Assembly (NCBI GenBank): GCA_902766575.1
Contig: CACXED010000235.1
Coordinates: forward strand, 1-7,495
Length of the DNA stretch: 7,495 bases
Reading direction: 5' to 3'
From: an uncultured Ruminococcus sp.
GTDB lineage: Bacteria; Bacillota; Clostridia; Oscillospirales; CAG-272
Made by a program: the position numbers and the translations under genes. The notes beneath the pieces were generated by a model. The model was not told the DNA's origin. It worked only from the letters and a program-made list of their open reading frames with translations, and did no database searches. Position 1 is the stretch's first letter; each line of letters opens with the position of its first letter. Below are positions 1 through 5,905 of this stretch, piece by piece.

Positions 1-149
1 GCATCTAAGCGTGAAGCACACCTCAAGATTAGATATCCCTTGGCGTAAGCCAGTAAGGTCACTTGTAGACTACAAGTTTGATAGGTCGAAGGTGTAAGCA
101 CAGTAATGTGTTCAGCTGATCGATACTAATAGACCGAGCGCTTGAACTT
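1..149 (+). rRNA. 23S ribosomal RNA, 3' end (partial)
   Basis: This is the last ~150 nt of a bacterial large-subunit rRNA (domain VI and the 3' terminus); the rest lies upstream of the window. Recognisable conserved blocks are CTCAAGATTAGAT near 23-35, TTGATAGGTCGAAGGTGTAAG at about 78-98 with its usual following helix, and GATCGATACTAATAGACCGAG at about 118-138. The 3' end is placed at the CTTGAACTT at 141-149, the position that normally pairs with the 5' end of 23S; it could be off by a few bases. The rRNA reads on the + strand. Confidence 0.97.
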
Positions 150-240
150 CATGCTTGTTCTGACTTTTCAAAGTCTGAATGGCTGAGTTTCGTGGTTCGT
201 TTGACTCATGGCTTTATCCGGTTTTCAATGAGCATTTAAG
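150..240 (+). other. post-23S spacer without a 5S gene
   Basis: Transcribed spacer between the 23S 3' end and the first terminator. It contains an imperfect hairpin near 159-178 (GACTT/AAGTC core) and a TTATCCGGTTTTCAATGAGC stretch resembling the sequence often found downstream of 23S in Firmicutes. I looked for 5S rRNA signatures (the CCGAACACGGAAGTTAAG-type core) and for tRNA-like cloverleaves and found neither, here or up to the cotJ promoter. A 76-codon open frame from 179 has no ribosome binding site and crosses both terminators, so it is not called. Confidence 0.6.
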
Positions 241-266
241 AAAAGACCTTCGGGTCTTTTTTCTTT
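241..266 (+). terminator. Rho-independent terminator of the rRNA operon
   Basis: Stem AAAAGACC (241-248), TTCG tetraloop (249-252) and GGTCTTTT (253-260), followed by TTCTTT. It gives eight base pairs with a stable UUCG loop and a U-rich tail on the + strand. It lies about 90 nt after the 23S end and is the natural end of the rRNA transcript. Confidence 0.9.
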
Positions 267-300
267 GCTTTCTATGTAATTCTCCATCCGATTCAATTAC

Positions 301-370
301 AAAAAAATCAAAATCGCGCGATATTCAAGATTCCGGCGGCGAGGAAACTGAATATCGCGTCTTTTTTGAT
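301..370. terminator. large hairpin, probable second (bidirectional) terminator
   Basis: An 11-bp perfect stem is formed by CGCGATATTCA (317-327) and TGAATATCGCG (349-359). The 21-nt loop can form a small inner TTCC/GGAA helix. The right arm is followed by TCTTTTTT (360-367), and the left arm is preceded by AAAAAAATC, so a U tract exists on either strand. It most likely backs up the terminator at 241 and insulates the cotJ promoter from rRNA read-through. No gene is seen between the two hairpins. A small RNA ending here is possible, but no promoter supports it. Confidence 0.7.
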
Positions 371-400
371 AAAGCTCAAAATCCCCGCGGCGACCGAAAT

Positions 401-434
401 ACGCGCTAATCGGATCACGGCATATAATGAAATC
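401..434 (+). promoter_or_regulatory. candidate sigma-E/sigma-K promoter of cotJABC
   Basis: CATATAAT at 421-428 fits the -10 of the mother-cell sporulation sigma factors (sigma-E consensus CATACAnT; sigma-K CATAnnnTA). A -35-like AATAC/AC lies around 398-402, 18-20 bases upstream, and is the weaker half of the call. The wider context GGCATATAATGAAA (419-432) is repeated almost exactly upstream of dpaA. Transcription would start near 435. In Bacillus subtilis cotJ is sigma-E controlled (established knowledge), so the assignment is reasonable but is inferred from sequence only. Confidence 0.6.
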
Positions 435-470
435 AGACCGGAGCTACGGTCTCTGAGCGTCACGGCGCTC
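435..470 (+). other. tandem hairpins at the predicted 5' end of cotJ mRNA
   Basis: Two small stem-loops follow directly on the predicted start: AGACCG/CGGTCT (435-440 with 447-452, 6-nt loop) and GAGCG/CGCTC (455-459 with 466-470, 6-nt loop). Neither has a U tract, so they are not terminators. They may protect the 5' end of a long-lived sporulation message. Confidence 0.5.
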
Positions 471-498
471 TGAATTTCTAATGAAAGAGGGATCGGAT

Positions 499-702
499 TT
501 GCAGAATTCGGAAATGATACGCTTTTCGGAGCTCAGACTTCCGGAGGGCTTTCCGCCGGCAATGGCGTATGTCCCGTGGCAGGAGCTCGATGCGATGTTC
601 CCGCCGGAGGTCGCGCTCAGGCAGGGAACGCTTTTCCCCGAGCTCGACAAGCCCTTTGAGGGGCGCAGCGTCATGAGAGGAGGCCGGAATGTACAGCAGT
701 AA
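499..702 (+). CDS. cotJA: spore coat-associated protein CotJA (TTG start)
   Basis: A 67-residue protein of the CotJA family, a small spore-coat component encoded with CotJB and CotJC; its exact biochemical role is unknown. The family hallmark is visible: AYVPWQ near residues 22-27, followed by a PEVAL..GTLFPELDKPF block that matches the usual CotJA core and includes the typical TLFPELD-PF ending. I place the start at TTG 499 because AAAGAGGG (484-491) sits seven bases before it. The ATG at 481, which would add six residues, has no Shine-Dalgarno sequence upstream and overlaps this site. An internal ATG at 514 is also poorly placed. The 3' end overlaps cotJB by 14 bases, implying translational coupling. 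First gene of the cotJABC operon. Confidence 0.88.
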   Translation: MQNSEMIRFSELRLPEGFPPAMAYVPWQELDAMFPPEVALRQGTLFPELDKPFEGRSVMRGGRNVQQ

Positions 703-964
703 CAGGGGCAGCGAGTGGACGCTGCCTTTCATGGCGTGGGAGCTGAGACTCTACCTCGACACGCATCCGAACGACGAAAAGGCGCTCAACGCCTACAGGC
801 AGATCTGCGCGAAGCTCGAGGGCTGCTCGGGCGCCTGCCGGACTCCCGCCGGGGAAATGACCGACGGGGACTCCAGGCGCTGGACGTGGGTCGACGACCC
901 GTGGCCATGGCAGACCGAGGCTAATCTCGCCGACGTGCCGGGAAAAAATGAAAGCGAGGGATGA
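689..964 (+). CDS. cotJB: spore coat protein CotJB
   Basis: A 91-residue CotJB-family protein, the second member of the spore-coat cotJ operon. The family signature is clear: a hydrophobic helix ending in ELRLYLDTHPND (about residues 19-30), then an ALNAYRQI helix, and a Trp-rich WVDDPWPWQTE block (about 68-78) matching the conserved P-W-P-W motif near the C-terminus of this family. The start ATG has GAGAGGAGG (675-683) five bases upstream, inside the end of cotJA. Between the helix and the WPW block there is a Gly/Ser-rich stretch with two cysteines (CSGAC). The protein extends about 15 residues past the WPW motif with a charged tail. In B. subtilis CotJA and CotJC interact and depend on each other for coat assembly (established); a matching structural role here is inference. 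Confidence 0.93.
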   Translation: MYSSNRGSEWTLPFMAWELRLYLDTHPNDEKALNAYRQICAKLEGCSGACRTPAGEMTDGDSRRWTWVDDPWPWQTEANLADVPGKNESEG

Positions 965-967
965 CAT

Positions 968-1576
968 ATGTGGAGCTATGAGAAAAAACTTCAGTATCCG
1001 GTAAGGATCAAGACCCCCAACGCCAAGCTCGCCAAGATCATCATCACCCAGTACGGCGGGCCGGACGGCGAGCTCGGCGCGTCGCTTCGATATCTGAGTC
1101 AGCGCTACTCAATGCCCTACGCGCAGGTCAAGGGCGCGCTCACCGACATCGGAACCGAGGAGCTCGGACATCTTGAAATGATCGGCAGCATCGTCTACCA
1201 GCTCACCCGGGGACTGACGCCGGAGGAGATCATCAAGCAGGGCTTCGACACCTATTTTGTCGACCACACGACCGGCGTCTACCCTCAGGCGGCGTCGGGA
1301 ACGCCGTTCACGGCTGCCGCGCTGCAGGTCAAGGGCGATCCGATCACCGATCTGCACGAGGATATGGCGGCAGAAATGAAAGCGCGCTCGACCTATGATA
1401 ACATCCTGCGTCTCTCCGACGACCCGGACGTCAGCGACGCTATCCGCTTCCTGCGCGCGCGGGAGGTCGTGCATTATCAGCGCTTCGGCGAGTGCCTGCG
1501 CCATGTGCAGGATCAGCTCGACTCCAAGAACTTCTTCGCCATCAACCCATCCTTTGACCAGCCGCAGAAAAGATAA
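968..1576 (+). CDS. cotJC: CotJC, spore-coat manganese catalase family protein
   Basis: A 202-residue member of the dimanganese catalase family (ferritin-like four-helix fold), expected to break down hydrogen peroxide at the spore surface. The metal ligands can be picked out by comparison with Mn catalases: Glu35 (GELGA), Glu65 and His68 (TEELGHLEM), Glu136 (MAAEMKAR) and His169 (REVVHYQRF). All five are present, so catalytic activity is plausible. The N-terminal MWSYEKKLQYPV and the length near 200 are typical of CotJC rather than of longer free-living Mn catalases. SD sequence AGCGAGGG (953-960) precedes the ATG by seven bases, and cotJB ends only three bases before it, so this is the last gene of one operon. 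The gene is followed by a strong terminator. Confidence 0.96.
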   Translation: MWSYEKKLQYPVRIKTPNAKLAKIIITQYGGPDGELGASLRYLSQRYSMPYAQVKGALTDIGTEELGHLEMIGSIVYQLTRGLTPEEIIKQGFDTYFVDHTTGVYPQAASGTPFTAAALQVKGDPITDLHEDMAAEMKARSTYDNILRLSDDPDVSDAIRFLRAREVVHYQRFGECLRHVQDQLDSKNFFAINPSFDQPQKR

Positions 1577-1579
1577 TCG

Positions 1580-1615
1580 AAAAAAGGACTGCCGCGTCTG
1601 CGGCAGTCCCTTTTC
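1580..1615. terminator. bidirectional terminator between cotJC and metQ
   Basis: A perfect 10-bp stem, GGACTGCCGC (1586-1595) and GCGGCAGTCC (1600-1609), with the 4-nt loop GTCT. On the + strand it is followed by CTTTT; on the minus strand by TTTTTT (from the A run at 1580-1585). It therefore ends both convergent operons, cotJABC and metNIQ, and is stronger for the met side. Confidence 0.93.
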
Positions 1616-1629
1616 GGTCCGTGATCCGA

Positions 1630-2433
1630 TCACTTCATCGGAACGACAGCGCCGTTGTAGTTGTCGGTGATGAACTTTGCGATCTCGTCGGAGGTGAGAA
1701 CCTCTGCGAGAGCCTTGATCTTCGGAAGCTCCTGATTGCCGTCCTTGACGACGAGGATGTTCACATACTCCTGCTTGATAGCGACCGACTCGGCGTTCTC
1801 AACTGCGAGCGCGTCGGCGATCTTCAGTCCGGAAGCTATCGCGTAGTTTCCGTTGATGACTGCGCAGGCGACCTCGTCGAGCACCGAGGGAAGCAGAGCG
1901 GCTTCAAGCTCGCGGATGTCGAGGTTCTTCGGGTTCTTGACGATATCCTTCTTGGTAGCGGTGATGCCTACGCCCTCCTTGAGCTCGATGAGACCGTTCT
2001 CGGCGAGGAGCAGCAGCGCGCGAGCTTCGTTGGTAGCGTCGTTGGGAACGGCAATTGTGTCGCCGTCCTTGAGATCGGAGAGCGACTTGCGGGTTCCGGC
2101 GTAGATTCCGAAGGGCTCGTAGTGAACGCCGACGACGTTGACGAGGTGAGTGTTGTTGTTCTTGTTGAAGTCGTTGAGGTAATTGATGTGCTGGAAGTAG
2201 TTAGCGTCGACCTCGCCGTCCTCGGTAGCGGTGTTGGGAGTGACGTAGTCGTCCATGACCTTGATCTCGAGGTCGTAGCCCTTGTCCTTGAGAAGCGGCT
2301 TGCACTGCTCGAGAATCTCGGCGTGGGGAGCGGAGGTAGCGGCGACGGTGATGGTCTTTTCGTCGGTCTTGCCGCAGGACGAAATTCCGAGGCAGAGCGC
2401 GGCGGCGAGGATGAGTGAAAGCAGTTTTTTCAT
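1630..2433 (-). CDS. metQ: methionine ABC transporter substrate-binding lipoprotein MetQ
   Basis: A 267-residue NlpA/MetQ-family periplasmic-type binding protein that captures methionine outside the membrane and delivers it to MetNI. Residues 1-20 form a lipoprotein signal peptide: MKKLL, a hydrophobic run, then the lipobox ISSC with the lipidated Cys20. The mature part starts with the family's TITVAATSAPHAEILE strand-helix and continues with conserved MetQ blocks: DYVTPNTATEDGEVDANYFQH (about 62-82), VGVHYEPFGIY, IAVPNDATNEARALLLL and VACAVINGNYAI. Length matches the family. AAAGGAGA (2442-2449) lies eight bases before the ATG. It is the last gene of metN-metI-metQ, 23 bases after metI, and ends at a strong terminator. 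Methionine as substrate is from family and operon context; other amino acids cannot be excluded. Confidence 0.95.
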   Translation of the reverse strand: MKKLLSLILAAALCLGISSCGKTDEKTITVAATSAPHAEILEQCKPLLKDKGYDLEIKVMDDYVTPNTATEDGEVDANYFQHINYLNDFNKNNNTHLVNVVGVHYEPFGIYAGTRKSLSDLKDGDTIAVPNDATNEARALLLLAENGLIELKEGVGITATKKDIVKNPKNLDIRELEAALLPSVLDEVACAVINGNYAIASGLKIADALAVENAESVAIKQEYVNILVVKDGNQELPKIKALAEVLTSDEIAKFITDNYNGAVVPMK

Positions 2434-2456
2434 GATTGATGTCTCCTTTGAAGTTA

Positions 2457-3113
2457 TTATTTGTTTCTAATTCTTTTATCGCATTTTTTAGCGATGAAAT
2501 TCAGTGATTCCTGCATGATCTGCACGAGGACGATCAGCAGCAGCGACGAGATGTACATCGCTTTTCGGTCGAATCGGTACAGACCGTACTGTATAGCCAT
2601 CTGACCGAGACCTCCGCCCGCGATGAGATAGGTCATCGGGGTGTAGCCGAGGATGGTCGTTATGGCTATCGCGGCGCCGACTATCAGCGAGGGCTTGGCC
2701 TCGGGGATCAGCACCTTGGTGATTATCTGGAAATTGTTCGAGCCCATCGACTGAGCCGCCTCGATAACGCCCCGGTCGACCTCTCTGAACGAGGACTCGA
2801 TCATTCTCGCGACAAACGGCGCGGCGGCGATGACGAGATAGACGATAAAGGCGTTGTCGCCGATCTTCTTGCCGACGATGAGCTTGGCTATCGGCTGGGT
2901 CATGACGAGCAGAATGACGAAGGGTATCGAGCGGATAATGTTGACCACAAAGCCCACCGCCTTGTTGACCGGAGCGTTCGGGAAGATGCCCGACTTGTCG
3001 GTTCCGTAGAGCAGCACTCCCAGCGGTATCCCGAGCAGATAGGCAAGCAGGGTTGAGATCACCGTCACCTTGAGCGTTATGAATATAGCCTGAATGTAAT
3101 CGGCAGCCGTCAT
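2457..3113 (-). CDS. metI: methionine ABC transporter permease MetI
   Basis: A 218-residue integral membrane permease, the usual size for MetI; two copies form the channel that MetN drives. About five hydrophobic segments are visible (near residues 9-35, 53-72, 88-105, 143-165 and 187-207). The cytoplasmic EAA loop that docks onto the ATPase is clear at about 118-144 (EAAQSMGSNNFQIITKVLIP). The GGGLGQMAIQYGLYRF stretch at about 166-181 is a MetI hallmark. SD GGAGGTGA (3121-3128) lies seven bases upstream, within the last codons of metN. The metN stop and this ATG share a base (TAATG), so the two are translationally coupled. Confidence 0.95.
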   Translation of the reverse strand: MTAADYIQAIFITLKVTVISTLLAYLLGIPLGVLLYGTDKSGIFPNAPVNKAVGFVVNIIRSIPFVILLVMTQPIAKLIVGKKIGDNAFIVYLVIAAAPFVARMIESSFREVDRGVIEAAQSMGSNNFQIITKVLIPEAKPSLIVGAAIAITTILGYTPMTYLIAGGGLGQMAIQYGLYRFDRKAMYISSLLLIVLVQIMQESLNFIAKKCDKRIRNK

Positions 3114-4105
3114 TATTCGTTCACCTCCTCGTATTTACAGCCCTTTGAGTCGAGATATTTTATAATGCGTCCGGCGGAGGCCTCGTCTCCGGGTAGCTGG
3201 AGCAGAATCTGTCCGAACGCCTTGCCGCCGATGTCCTTGGTGTCTGCGCCCATGATGTTGACCGCCGCGCGGCACTCGAGACAGATGTTTGCGACTATCG
3301 GCTCGGAGGACGCCTGACCGTCAAAGACGAGCCGGATAATCCTGCCGCCGGTGAAGTTCTTCGCCGCTCCGCCCTTGGGGAGGATAAGATCGCGGGCGAT
3401 CTCGGACTTGGGCGAGAGGAACACGTCCTTGACAAGTCCGGTCTCGACGACGTTTCCGTGGTCGAGGACAGCGACGCGGTTGCAGATCTGCTCAACGACC
3501 TTCATCTCGTGAGTGATGATGATCACCGTCACGCCGAGCTTTTCGTTGATCTCCTTGAGGAGCGCGAGGATCGAGCGGGTGGTGTTTGGGTCGAGCGCGC
3601 TGGTCGCCTCGTCGCAGAGCAGTACCTGCGGGTCGGTGGCGAGCGCACGGGCTATTGCGACTCTCTGCTTCTGACCGCCCGAGAGCTGCGCCGGATAGGA
3701 ATTCATCCGGTCGGAGAGCCCGACTATTTCGAGCAACTCCTTGGCTTTTTCGAGCTGCTTTGCCTTCGGGACGCCCGAGATCTCCATCGGATAGCAGACG
3801 TTTTTCAGAGCGGTGCGCTGCGAGAGCAGATTGAAGCTCTGAAAGATCATTGTGATCTTCCGCCGCTGTTCCCGGAGCTGAGCTGGGCTTAGCGTGCAGA
3901 GGTCTACGCCGTCGAACAGCACCTGACCCTCGGTCGGACGCTCGAGCAGGTTTATACAGCGCACCAAAGTGGACTTTCCCGCGCCGGAGAGACCGATTAT
4001 ACCGAAGACGTCGCCTTTGTCGATTTTCAGCGAGACATTGTTGACCGCCTCGACTGTGCCGGAGGTGGTCTCGAAATGCTTGCTTACGTTTACAAGTTCT
4101 ATCAA
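3113..4105 (-). CDS. metN: methionine ABC transporter ATP-binding protein MetN (TTG start)
   Basis: A 330-residue ATPase that powers methionine import with MetI and MetQ. ATPase motifs in order: Walker A GLSGAGKST (38-46), Q-loop Gln89, signature LSGGQ (141-145), Walker B VLLCDE (161-166) with the D-loop SALD after it, and the switch His199. The C-terminal ~75 residues (about 255-330) form the NIL domain, which in E. coli MetN binds methionine and inhibits transport when the cell is replete (established), so feedback control is expected. The start is TTG at 4105-4103: AAAGGAGA (4112-4119) lies six bases upstream and the protein then begins with the usual IELVNVSK strand. It is the first gene of the metNIQ operon and lies downstream of a structured leader with its own promoter. 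Confidence 0.96.
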   Translation of the reverse strand: MIELVNVSKHFETTSGTVEAVNNVSLKIDKGDVFGIIGLSGAGKSTLVRCINLLERPTEGQVLFDGVDLCTLSPAQLREQRRKITMIFQSFNLLSQRTALKNVCYPMEISGVPKAKQLEKAKELLEIVGLSDRMNSYPAQLSGGQKQRVAIARALATDPQVLLCDEATSALDPNTTRSILALLKEINEKLGVTVIIITHEMKVVEQICNRVAVLDHGNVVETGLVKDVFLSPKSEIARDLILPKGGAAKNFTGGRIIRLVFDGQASSEPIVANICLECRAAVNIMGADTKDIGGKAFGQILLQLPGDEASAGRIIKYLDSKGCKYEEVNE

Positions 4106-4157
4106 GCTGTTTCTCCTTTACTCAGACGCCGCGCCGATACGGGTCTGCATTTTTTGC

Positions 4158-4195
4158 AAAACGAAAGTCCGGGACGCGAAAAACAGCTCCCGGAC
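4158..4195 (-). terminator. putative attenuator (intrinsic terminator) in the metNIQ leader
   Basis: Read on the minus strand, GTCCGGGA (4195-4188) pairs with TCCCGGAC (4174-4167), 8 bp with a 13-nt loop, followed by TTTCGTTTT. This is a terminator shape placed between the leader ORF and metN. Its left arm can pair instead with GCTCCCGGA at 4276-4268, inside the leader ORF, giving a 9-bp helix (10 with a G-U) that would prevent the terminator. The U tract is interrupted by CG, so its strength is uncertain. Confidence 0.65.
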
Positions 4196-4229
4196 GAAAA
4201 TACCTATGGGACTCCCGACAATATCGGCG

Positions 4230-4334
4230 TCAGAACCGCATACCGAAAGAACTCCCGAGTAAACTCATCCGGGAGCGGAGCATTCGGCCGCATCTGAAGT
4301 TGGCGCGAAGAAGCGTATCAAAATAGTTTGCCAT
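4230..4334 (-). CDS. 34-residue Met-containing leader ORF upstream of metNIQ
   Basis: A small ORF beginning MANYFDTLLRANF and ending SSFGMRF, with an ideal ribosome binding site AAAGGAGG (4350-4343) eight bases before its ATG and about 27 nt after the predicted transcription start. Met codons occur at positions 1, 18, 23 and 32, and the peptide is Arg-rich (RCGRMLRSRM). It lies wholly within the leader of the methionine transporter operon, overlaps RNA segments that can form alternative helices, and is followed by a terminator-like hairpin. The likely role is a regulatory leader peptide whose translation reports methionyl-tRNA supply. No homologue is recognised, and a small functional protein remains possible. 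The strong SD and the promoter spacing are directly visible; the regulatory role is inference. Confidence 0.7.
   Translation of the reverse strand: MANYFDTLLRANFRCGRMLRSRMSLLGSSFGMRF
4252..4276 (-). promoter_or_regulatory. anti-antiterminator hairpin / antiterminator arm in met leader
   Basis: On the minus strand, CTCCCG (4275-4270) can pair with CGGGAG (4257-4252), with an optional inner GAG/CTC helix. The same left segment, GCTCCCGGA (4276-4268), is perfectly complementary to TCCGGGAGC at 4194-4186, the left arm and loop edge of the downstream terminator. The two pairings exclude each other. A third CGGGAG copy at 4217-4212 adds another alternative partner. This is the geometry of a leader attenuator. 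Confidence 0.55.
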
Positions 4335-4367
4335 GCCGAAATCCTCCTTTTCGAAAAACGATAATTT

Positions 4368-4396
4368 ATTTTATCACATAAAGTCGAATCTGTCAA
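4368..4396 (-). promoter_or_regulatory. sigma-A promoter of the metNIQ leader
   Basis: On the minus strand a perfect -35 TTGACA (4396-4391), a 17-base spacer and -10 TAAAAT (4373-4368, five of six consensus bases). Transcription would start near 4361 and run through the leader ORF to metNIQ. It lies in the 114-bp gap after the PurF-like gene, so the met operon has its own transcript. Confidence 0.88.
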
Positions 4397-4448
4397 TATG
4401 CCGTTTTAACAAAACAACCGCGGGGTCACAGAGACAAAATTGTCGCTT

Positions 4449-5864
4449 TTACTCTTTACCGTTCCAGCAGTAGGTGCAGAGCTTCTCTGCGGGTATGCCT
4501 ACCGACGCGAGCAGATCGTCGAGACGGTGATAGCGCAGAGAGGTGAAGTTCATCTCCCGGCGGATCTCCTCGACCATGTTCGCGTACTCGGGGGTGTCGG
4601 GATTTGCGTAGAGCTCTAACTTTGCGTTCGCAGCCTCCTCGCTGCCCTCGAGACGGAGTATCACGCGGCGGGCGATGAGGTCCATCTCGCTCGTGCTGCG
4701 GGAGAAGTTGAGATACTTGCAGCCGAACATAATCGGCGGGCAGGCGGGTCTGATGTGAACCTCCTTAGCTCCGCTCTGGTAGAGGAACTCGGTTGTTTCG
4801 CGAAGCTGAGTTCCGCGGACTATCGAGTCGTCGATGAGCAGGAGCTTTTTGCCTCGGATAAGCGCGTCGATCGGAATCAGCTTCATTCGCGCGATGAGAT
4901 TGCGCTTTGACTGAATGGTCGGCATAAAGGAGCGCGGCCATGTGGGAGTATATTTGATGAACGGACGGGCAAAGGGTATGCCAGACTCGTTGGCGTAGCC
5001 TATCGCGTGAGCCGTTCCGGAGTCGGGAACTCCGGCGACGATATCGGGCTTCACCTCGGCGTCGCGCTTTGCGAGCATCGAGCCGCAGTTGTAGCGCATC
5101 TGCTCGACGTTTACGCCCTCGTAGGACGAGGTCGTGTAGCCGTAGTATACCCAAAGGAAGGTGCAGATACGCATCTCCTCTGTCGGCGGGAGGACAGTCT
5201 CGCAGGAATCGGCGGTCAGGAACACGACCTCCGACGGGCCGAGCTCGCGGTACTCGGTGTAGCCGAGATTCAGGTATGCAAAGCTCTCAAAGGAGGCGCA
5301 GAAAGCGTCCGACTTTCTGCCTATGACTACCGGCGTGCGTCCGAGCCGGTCGCGCGCGGCGTAGAGCCCGTCGGGCGTCAGCACGAGCATCGTCATCGAG
5401 CCGTCGATCAGCGTCTGCGCGTAGCGTATGCCCTCGGGTATCGAGTCCTTCTGGGTGATCAGCGACGCGACGAGCTCGGTGGGATTGACGTCGCCGCCGC
5501 TCATTTCGAGAAAGTGCGTGTAGCCCTTGTCGAAGCAGAGCTTTATAAGCGCGTCGATGTTGTTGATCCGACCGACGGTGGTTATCGCGAAGTTTCCGAG
5601 GTGCGAGCGGACGATCAGCGGCTGCGGCTCGCTGTCGGATATGCAGCCGATGCCCGAGTTTCCCTGCATTTCGTTGATGTCGTTTTCGAACTTTGTGCGG
5701 AACGGCGAGTTCTCGATGTTATGTATCGAGCGCTGGAAGCCGAGCTCGCGGTCATAGACCGCCATGCCTCCGCGTCTGGTTCCGAGGTGCGAGTGGTAAT
5801 CGGTTCCGAAGAACAGATCGAATACACAGTCGTTCTTTGAGACCGCTCCGAATAATCCTCCCAT
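4449..5864 (-). CDS. PurF-like amidophosphoribosyltransferase paralogue lacking the catalytic Cys
   Basis: A 471-residue protein homologous to PurF over its full length. PurF makes phosphoribosylamine from PRPP and glutamine, the first step of purine synthesis. The phosphoribosyltransferase half is well kept: GVPDSGTAHAIGYA (about 278-291) and the PRPP loop LLLIDDSIVRGTQLRET (341-357). The four cysteines that align with the Fe-S ligands of B. subtilis PurF are present: C234, C382, C463 and C466. The glutaminase half is degraded. The start reads MGGLFG where active PurF has CGVFG, so the nucleophilic Cys is Gly. The usual GHVRYATAG reads GCISDSEPQ, losing the Arg, and the oxyanion motif HNGN reads TVGR. 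The RDRLGRTPV block remains. AAAGGA (5880-5875) lies ten bases upstream of the ATG. It may be an ammonia-dependent enzyme, have another PRPP-linked role, or be regulatory. The length and intact frame argue against a pseudogene. Confidence 0.85.
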   Translation of the reverse strand: MGGLFGAVSKNDCVFDLFFGTDYHSHLGTRRGGMAVYDRELGFQRSIHNIENSPFRTKFENDINEMQGNSGIGCISDSEPQPLIVRSHLGNFAITTVGRINNIDALIKLCFDKGYTHFLEMSGGDVNPTELVASLITQKDSIPEGIRYAQTLIDGSMTMLVLTPDGLYAARDRLGRTPVVIGRKSDAFCASFESFAYLNLGYTEYRELGPSEVVFLTADSCETVLPPTEEMRICTFLWVYYGYTTSSYEGVNVEQMRYNCGSMLAKRDAEVKPDIVAGVPDSGTAHAIGYANESGIPFARPFIKYTPTWPRSFMPTIQSKRNLIARMKLIPIDALIRGKKLLLIDDSIVRGTQLRETTEFLYQSGAKEVHIRPACPPIMFGCKYLNFSRSTSEMDLIARRVILRLEGSEEAANAKLELYANPDTPEYANMVEEIRREMNFTSLRYHRLDDLLASVGIPAEKLCTYCWNGKE

Positions 5865-5905
5865 AATATACCTGTCCTTTCATGTCAGCAATTTTAGTGC
5901 TGCGG

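Noticed and set aside
179..409. 76-codon + strand ORF after the 23S gene
   Set aside because: It has no Shine-Dalgarno sequence and runs through two terminator hairpins; the product has no recognisable family and the region is structural RNA spacer.
1621..2418. 265-codon ORF antisense to metQ
   Set aside because: The translation is a low-complexity Val/Leu/Asp/Gly shadow of a well supported gene on the other strand; no ribosome binding site, and it starts in the shared terminator region.
4106..4361. S-box (SAM-I) or T-box riboswitch ahead of metN
   Set aside because: No GAGGTGGAGGGA-type S-box core and no AGGGTGGNACCGCG T-box motif is present on the minus strand.
4397..4448. Terminator after the PurF-like gene
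   Set aside because: Only weak stems are seen (GACAA/TTGTC with a 2-nt loop; GTTTT/AAAAC), without a proper U tract; read-through into the met leader is possible.
5007..5840. 277-codon ORF antisense to the PurF-like gene
   Set aside because: It is a mirror frame of a strongly conserved coding region, with no family match and no SD sequence.
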